Assembly (NCBI RefSeq): GCF_014633365.1
Contig: NC_068351.1
Span: forward strand, 22,266,866 to 22,330,865
Length of the DNA: 64,000 nt
Reading direction: 5' to 3'
Origin: Diospyros lotus
Lineage: Eukaryota > Streptophyta > Magnoliopsida > Ericales > Ebenaceae
Of the stretch, positions 60,661 to 64,000 are shown one piece after another. The notes under the pieces were generated by a model. It saw only the letters and a list, made by a program, of their open reading frames with translations, ran no database searches and had not been told where the DNA came from. Within the stretch, counting starts at the first letter, position 1; every line of letters begins with the position of its first letter. The position numbers were made by a program, and so were the translations under genes.

Positions 60661-62344
60661 TAAAGTCACTTCAACTTTAAGTCTCAAAGCATCCTAATCA
60701 TCATATTTATTTAAATAAATATTAAAACCTATTTTTCCATCATTTCTTGCAATTTCTTTATTTTTCTCTCTATTTCTTCATTTTTTTCCTCAATAAATCC
60801 AAACTAAATATTTCTCAAATATTTCACTATGACAATTCATAAAATAATATTCCTGAATTTCTAAAATTTTCTAGAGAATTTTACTTACCTTAACTTAGCC
60901 TCTCAGGCTTCCTCGATATGTGTCATTTCCTCGAAACGCGTGCCCGAATAATTTACTTGATTAGGCATGCTCTTCTAGTCCCAAATAAATTCCTAGAACG
61001 ATTCGGGATTTTTTCGAAAATTTTCCCCATTTTTTTCTATTTTTCTTCTATTTCTTCTCTTTTCTTCCTTTTTCTTTTCTTTTCTTTTTCTTTTTTCCTT
61101 TTCTTTCTCCTTCTTCTTCCTCCCGCCTGCGCGCAAACTAGCCATGCCAACCGCCACCCGCGCGCCAGCCAACCTTGCCGTCGCTCGCTAGCACCACCGC
61201 GCGCCCCCACCGACAACACCACGACCGCCGCCATCGCGGCCTACTTGTTGGTCGCTTCGACACACCAGCTTGCTGCGCTGCCATGGCAGCCCCTGCTCGC
61301 AGCTCCAGCACCTCCGCCCAGCCTCTGGCCGTTGCTTCAAGCCGCCTTCAGGACCTCCACCGAGCCCATCGATCGTCGCCGCACCGTGCGGCCATCACCA
61401 TGGCCGATGCTGGTTGTTGTCGTTGCCCCTGCTTCACTCAAACTTGCAGCCATGGCCGCTTGAAGCTTGCGGGTATGGCCGCTTGCTGCTTTGGGCCACC
61501 ACCGATCGGCCTCTCTCTCTCTCTCAATCTCATGCCCGGCCAAAGCTCTCTCTCGACCATTTTGATTTCAAGAGAGAAGGCCACTACGTGCTCTCTTCCT
61601 CACTTCCATTCTCCATTTGCTACCTATTTATAGCCAATTCATCACCAATTCTCCTGCCTTGGCCATCCTTCCTTACGTGCAAATCACACCATTTCAGCCA
61701 TCACATTTGCAGGGCATGGAGTTGCAGGGGTATGGCTAGGTTGCAGAGGCATAGCCAACCATTCCCACGCACACACAGCACGCGTATATGTATATGTATA
61801 TATATATCTATATAATACACCCACATATATGGGAATTGCACATTAATCCCCAATTTTATCATAATATCACTTGGGTAATTTCCTTATTGCAACTATGCCC
61901 TTAAACCTCAAATCAATTTGCATTACAATACCGAAAACGCACAATTAATAACTTCAAAGTTACTCGATAATGACGATTTTGCCCCAGTGTCCTTACCGGG
62001 CTATTGTTTCATCTCGAAACCACTGAAAAGTTGCTCATTACGAAAAATCGAAGCCCCATCAGGCTTCCGTTGAGTTCCCGGAAGTCCCCTACGACCATTC
62101 GATTTTGCAGCCTAGGCAACTGCATTTTAGCTGTACCGAAAATCGTTCCTGATTCGATTTCTTTTGATACCATAAATCCTATCTCGCAACACTCGTCAAT
62201 ACCTTATCATTTTCCTTAAACATCTTAGCTCCAAGACACTCCCTGCAGTCGATTCAGTACTGATAACTGCTATCAAGCCAATTTTTCGATATTCTAAACT
62301 TGCTTAAATTACGTGGCACCTTCACGAAAATATGGGTCCTTACA
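60661..62344 (-). repeat. Truncated LTR related to the LARD LTR family
   Basis: Shares the ordered layout of 3000-4357: an A/T-rich ATTAAAA block, TTTTTCC runs, a GC-rich island (61120-61480), the GCCCCATCAGG/CTGTACCGAAAA block, TCGATTC, then the end GGGTCCTTACA. About the first 1.1 kb is missing. The 150-180-codon frames at 60918-61815 follow the GC-rich island and have no domain. Confidence 0.55.
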
Positions 62345-62640
62345 CCTGGCGTTGCAAATTTTCAAGAGCAGATCGGACAGCAAGGAGAAGGCAGTTCGTT
62401 GGACAACCAACACCGGCATACAGCACCGAAAACTTCCGTTGAGGTATATTGATAAAACCCCCTATGGAATGGTTTTCTATTTTATGCATATGGATGATGA
62501 ATATCAAGTCTTTCTAGGTTGTTTTTGTGTCCGCTATGTTTTGTTTTGCTTCCGTTGTGCATGTTTCTATTTGTGAAAATGCTTTGAAAATGTAAAAATC
62601 TTTGCATCGATCCACTAAGAGTTAGTGTTTTGGCCCCATT
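62345..62640 (+). repeat. 3' tail of a copia-type LTR
   Basis: CCTATGGAATGG, GCTTCCGTTGTGCATG and the following A/T-rich tail match the order seen in 25560-25750 and 10740-10797. The 5' part is absent. Boundaries are approximate. Confidence 0.45.
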
Positions 62641-63187
62641 TCCATTCACTAAAAGGTTGCAGGGGCATTAGTTAAACTAAATGGCATAACTGTGAACTCA
62701 TAAAGATCTTGATGAGTCCTAAAAGCAGTCTTGGGTATATCAACAGGTTTCATCCAAATTTGATGATATCTTACTCTAAGGTCCTATTTAGAAAAAAAAC
62801 AGTGGCTCTAGTCAATTCATCAAAGTCTTCAACGATAAGAATTGGAAATTTGTTTTTAATGGTAAGGGCATTTAATTGATAATAATCAACACAAAATCAC
62901 CAAGTTTCGTTTTTCTTTTTAACAAGAAGAACTGGGGATGCAAAGGGACTTTGGCTTGGCTGTACAATAGAATTAGCCAACATTTCTTTGACTCATTTTT
63001 CTATTTCAGCCTTTTGGATGGGAGAATACATGTAAGACCAAATATTTACAAGTTCTACATTAGGTTTAAGATGGATGGAATGGTCAAAAAATCGAGCTGA
63101 AGGTAAGGTAGAAGGTTACGCAAATAAATTCCCAAATTCAATCAAAAGTAATTGTAAAAGATCTTGGTGTTGTACCTTAGGAAGGGA
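62641..63187 (-). pseudogene. N-terminal reverse transcriptase of chromovirus C
   Basis: The minus strand has the [18 protein letters not shown] entry, SPFASPVLLVKKK, FCVDYYQLNALTIKNKFPIL and VEDFDELTRATVF, with several stops. The catalytic FFDD block and everything after it are missing, being replaced at about 62640 by LTR sequence. Confidence 0.75.
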
Positions 63188-63709
63188 CTAAGAGGTAGTA
63201 GTAGATGCAGGCCTTGAGTGACTGTTAGCCACAAATGCACCGCTACTATCTTCCACCACTGTCCATTCTCCTAGCTCAAAAGCATATATGGAATATATTT
63301 GAGCCACTGGAGTCCCATTTTGCTGAAACATCTTCTGTAATTTCTTTCCCGTGATCATCTTGCATTCACCAATTTCTAAACTTCCAGTCAATGTCAACTT
63401 CTTTCCTTCCAACTCAAATGTCACTTCTAATTTGTTAAAATCAAAGATTAAAAGGCTAATTGTCTTCATCCAATCGACTCCCAAGACAATGTAATAGCCT
63501 CCCAATTTCAAAATTCATAAATCTATTGTAAAGTCATGTCCTTGCATTATCCAATTAAAATTTTGGCATTTGGATTTGCTAAACATCTTGCTTCCATTGG
63601 CCACGGTCATTGATAAAGGAAAAGTGGCTAATAGTTTACAGTTGAACTCCTTAGCTGTAGCTTCATCTAGAAAACTATGAGTGTTGCCACTTTCTATTAA
63701 CACCATCAA
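63188..63709 (-). pseudogene. Aspartic protease of chromovirus C
   Basis: The catalytic motif reads MVLIESGNTHSF (63709-63674 on the minus strand), with the active-site Asp changed to Glu. MTVANGSKMFSK follows, then a stop near 63515, and the second half has IVLGVDWM (about 63488-63465) and the linker ECKMITGKKLQKMF. Two open stretches are separated by that stop. Confidence 0.8.
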
Positions 63710-64000
63710 TCATTTTTTTCCAACCATTCCCTTCACCTTTATAATTTTTCTAGTAGGACAGCCTTGTAAAGCATGCAAGGAAATTTCTCCCCCTCCCTCT
63801 TCTAATATTCCTTGATAATTTCTCTGTCTTCTGCAATGACGTCCTTTTCTTCTATTTCTTCATCCAGTCCTTCCATTTGCAATAACTACCTTTTGCACTA
63901 ATGGCCTGGACTGTACTTCTCTCCATATCTGAAACACAGTCCTAGCTACTTCCGTTGCTCCATTATGAGTGGCTTAACCGCATTTGAATTTGGTAAAGCC
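63710..64000 (-). pseudogene. Gag C-terminus of chromovirus C (runs off the window)
   Basis: The minus strand shows a zinc knuckle of the form CFRYGEKYSPGH-stop-CK, with one ligand Cys changed to Tyr and a stop before the last Cys, followed by an acidic linker into the protease. The upstream gag is beyond 64000. Confidence 0.65.

Larger units (their letters stand above)
57181..64000 (-). mobile_element. Chromovirus C on the minus strand, 5' end outside window, multiply interrupted
   Basis: 3' LTR at 57181-57498, then, reading toward higher coordinates on the minus strand, the chromodomain end, integrase, a piece of the integrase zinc-finger linker, the N-terminal part of RT, protease and the gag C-terminus at the right edge. 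Insertions at 57697-59106 and 60166-60547 carry perfect target duplications. A third interruption (about 60661-62640) replaces most of RT and all of RNase H with foreign LTR tails. The 5' LTR lies beyond 64000. Confidence 0.87.

Noticed and set aside
60918..61815. Overlapping 150-180-codon frames on the plus strand
   Set aside because: They fall on the GC-rich island of a truncated LTR, in three frames at once, with low-complexity Phe/Ser and Ala/Pro stretches and no domain.
60574..62344. LTR with terminal inverted ends TGTAAGGAC/GTCCTTACA
   Set aside because: 60548-60660 translates on the minus strand as the RNase H-integrase linker of chromovirus C, so the left end is chance. The five-base flanks (AGCTA, CCTGG) also do not match.

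Overview
This is a nuclear segment from a flowering plant, probably a dicot or magnoliid. The clues are GT-AG introns, a NAC-domain gene, a plant-specific dentin-sialophosphoprotein-like gene, and dense Ty3/gypsy chromovirus and Ty1/copia LTR retrotransposons with tRNA-Met-type primer sites. I cannot name the species. No prokaryotic, organellar or CRISPR feature was seen.

Layout. Positions 1-21705 are one plus-strand gypsy-type element (called G0): a broken gag near the left end, a 3' LTR at 18703-21705, and its 5' LTR outside the window. G0 was later split twice. At 1884-12385 sits a complete non-coding LARD-like element on the minus strand (TSD TTAAG), which itself carries a 1.49-kb copia-type solo LTR (TSD ACAAC). 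At 12583-18496 sits a tandem LTR array (TSD GCTAC) that looks like an LTR inserted into its own relative, followed by unequal crossing-over. The G0 3' LTR carries a palindromic CATTCGAATG array and a 5S-rRNA-derived segment. Positions 21706-26690 are a mosaic of broken LTRs.

The gene space runs from about 26.7 to 57.2 kb. It holds a two-exon NAC-domain gene on the plus strand (28.9-29.6 kb) and a large eight-exon minus-strand gene (CDS 32257-51660, about 1798 residues) of the dentin-sialophosphoprotein-like family. The third intron of the large gene is about 12.5 kb because it hosts a TSD-flanked chromovirus (37284-48279) that is itself split by a second chromovirus (41078-46627). LINE tails and MITE-like foldback elements lie around the two genes.

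Positions 57181-64000 hold the 3' LTR and internal region of another minus-strand chromovirus (called C). It is interrupted by a copia-type solo LTR (TSD TCAAT) and a gypsy solo LTR (TSD CCTGA), and a mosaic of two foreign LTR tails replaces its RT/RNase H segment. Every retroelement reading frame in the window is broken or partial. The two host genes are the only good candidates for functional proteins.
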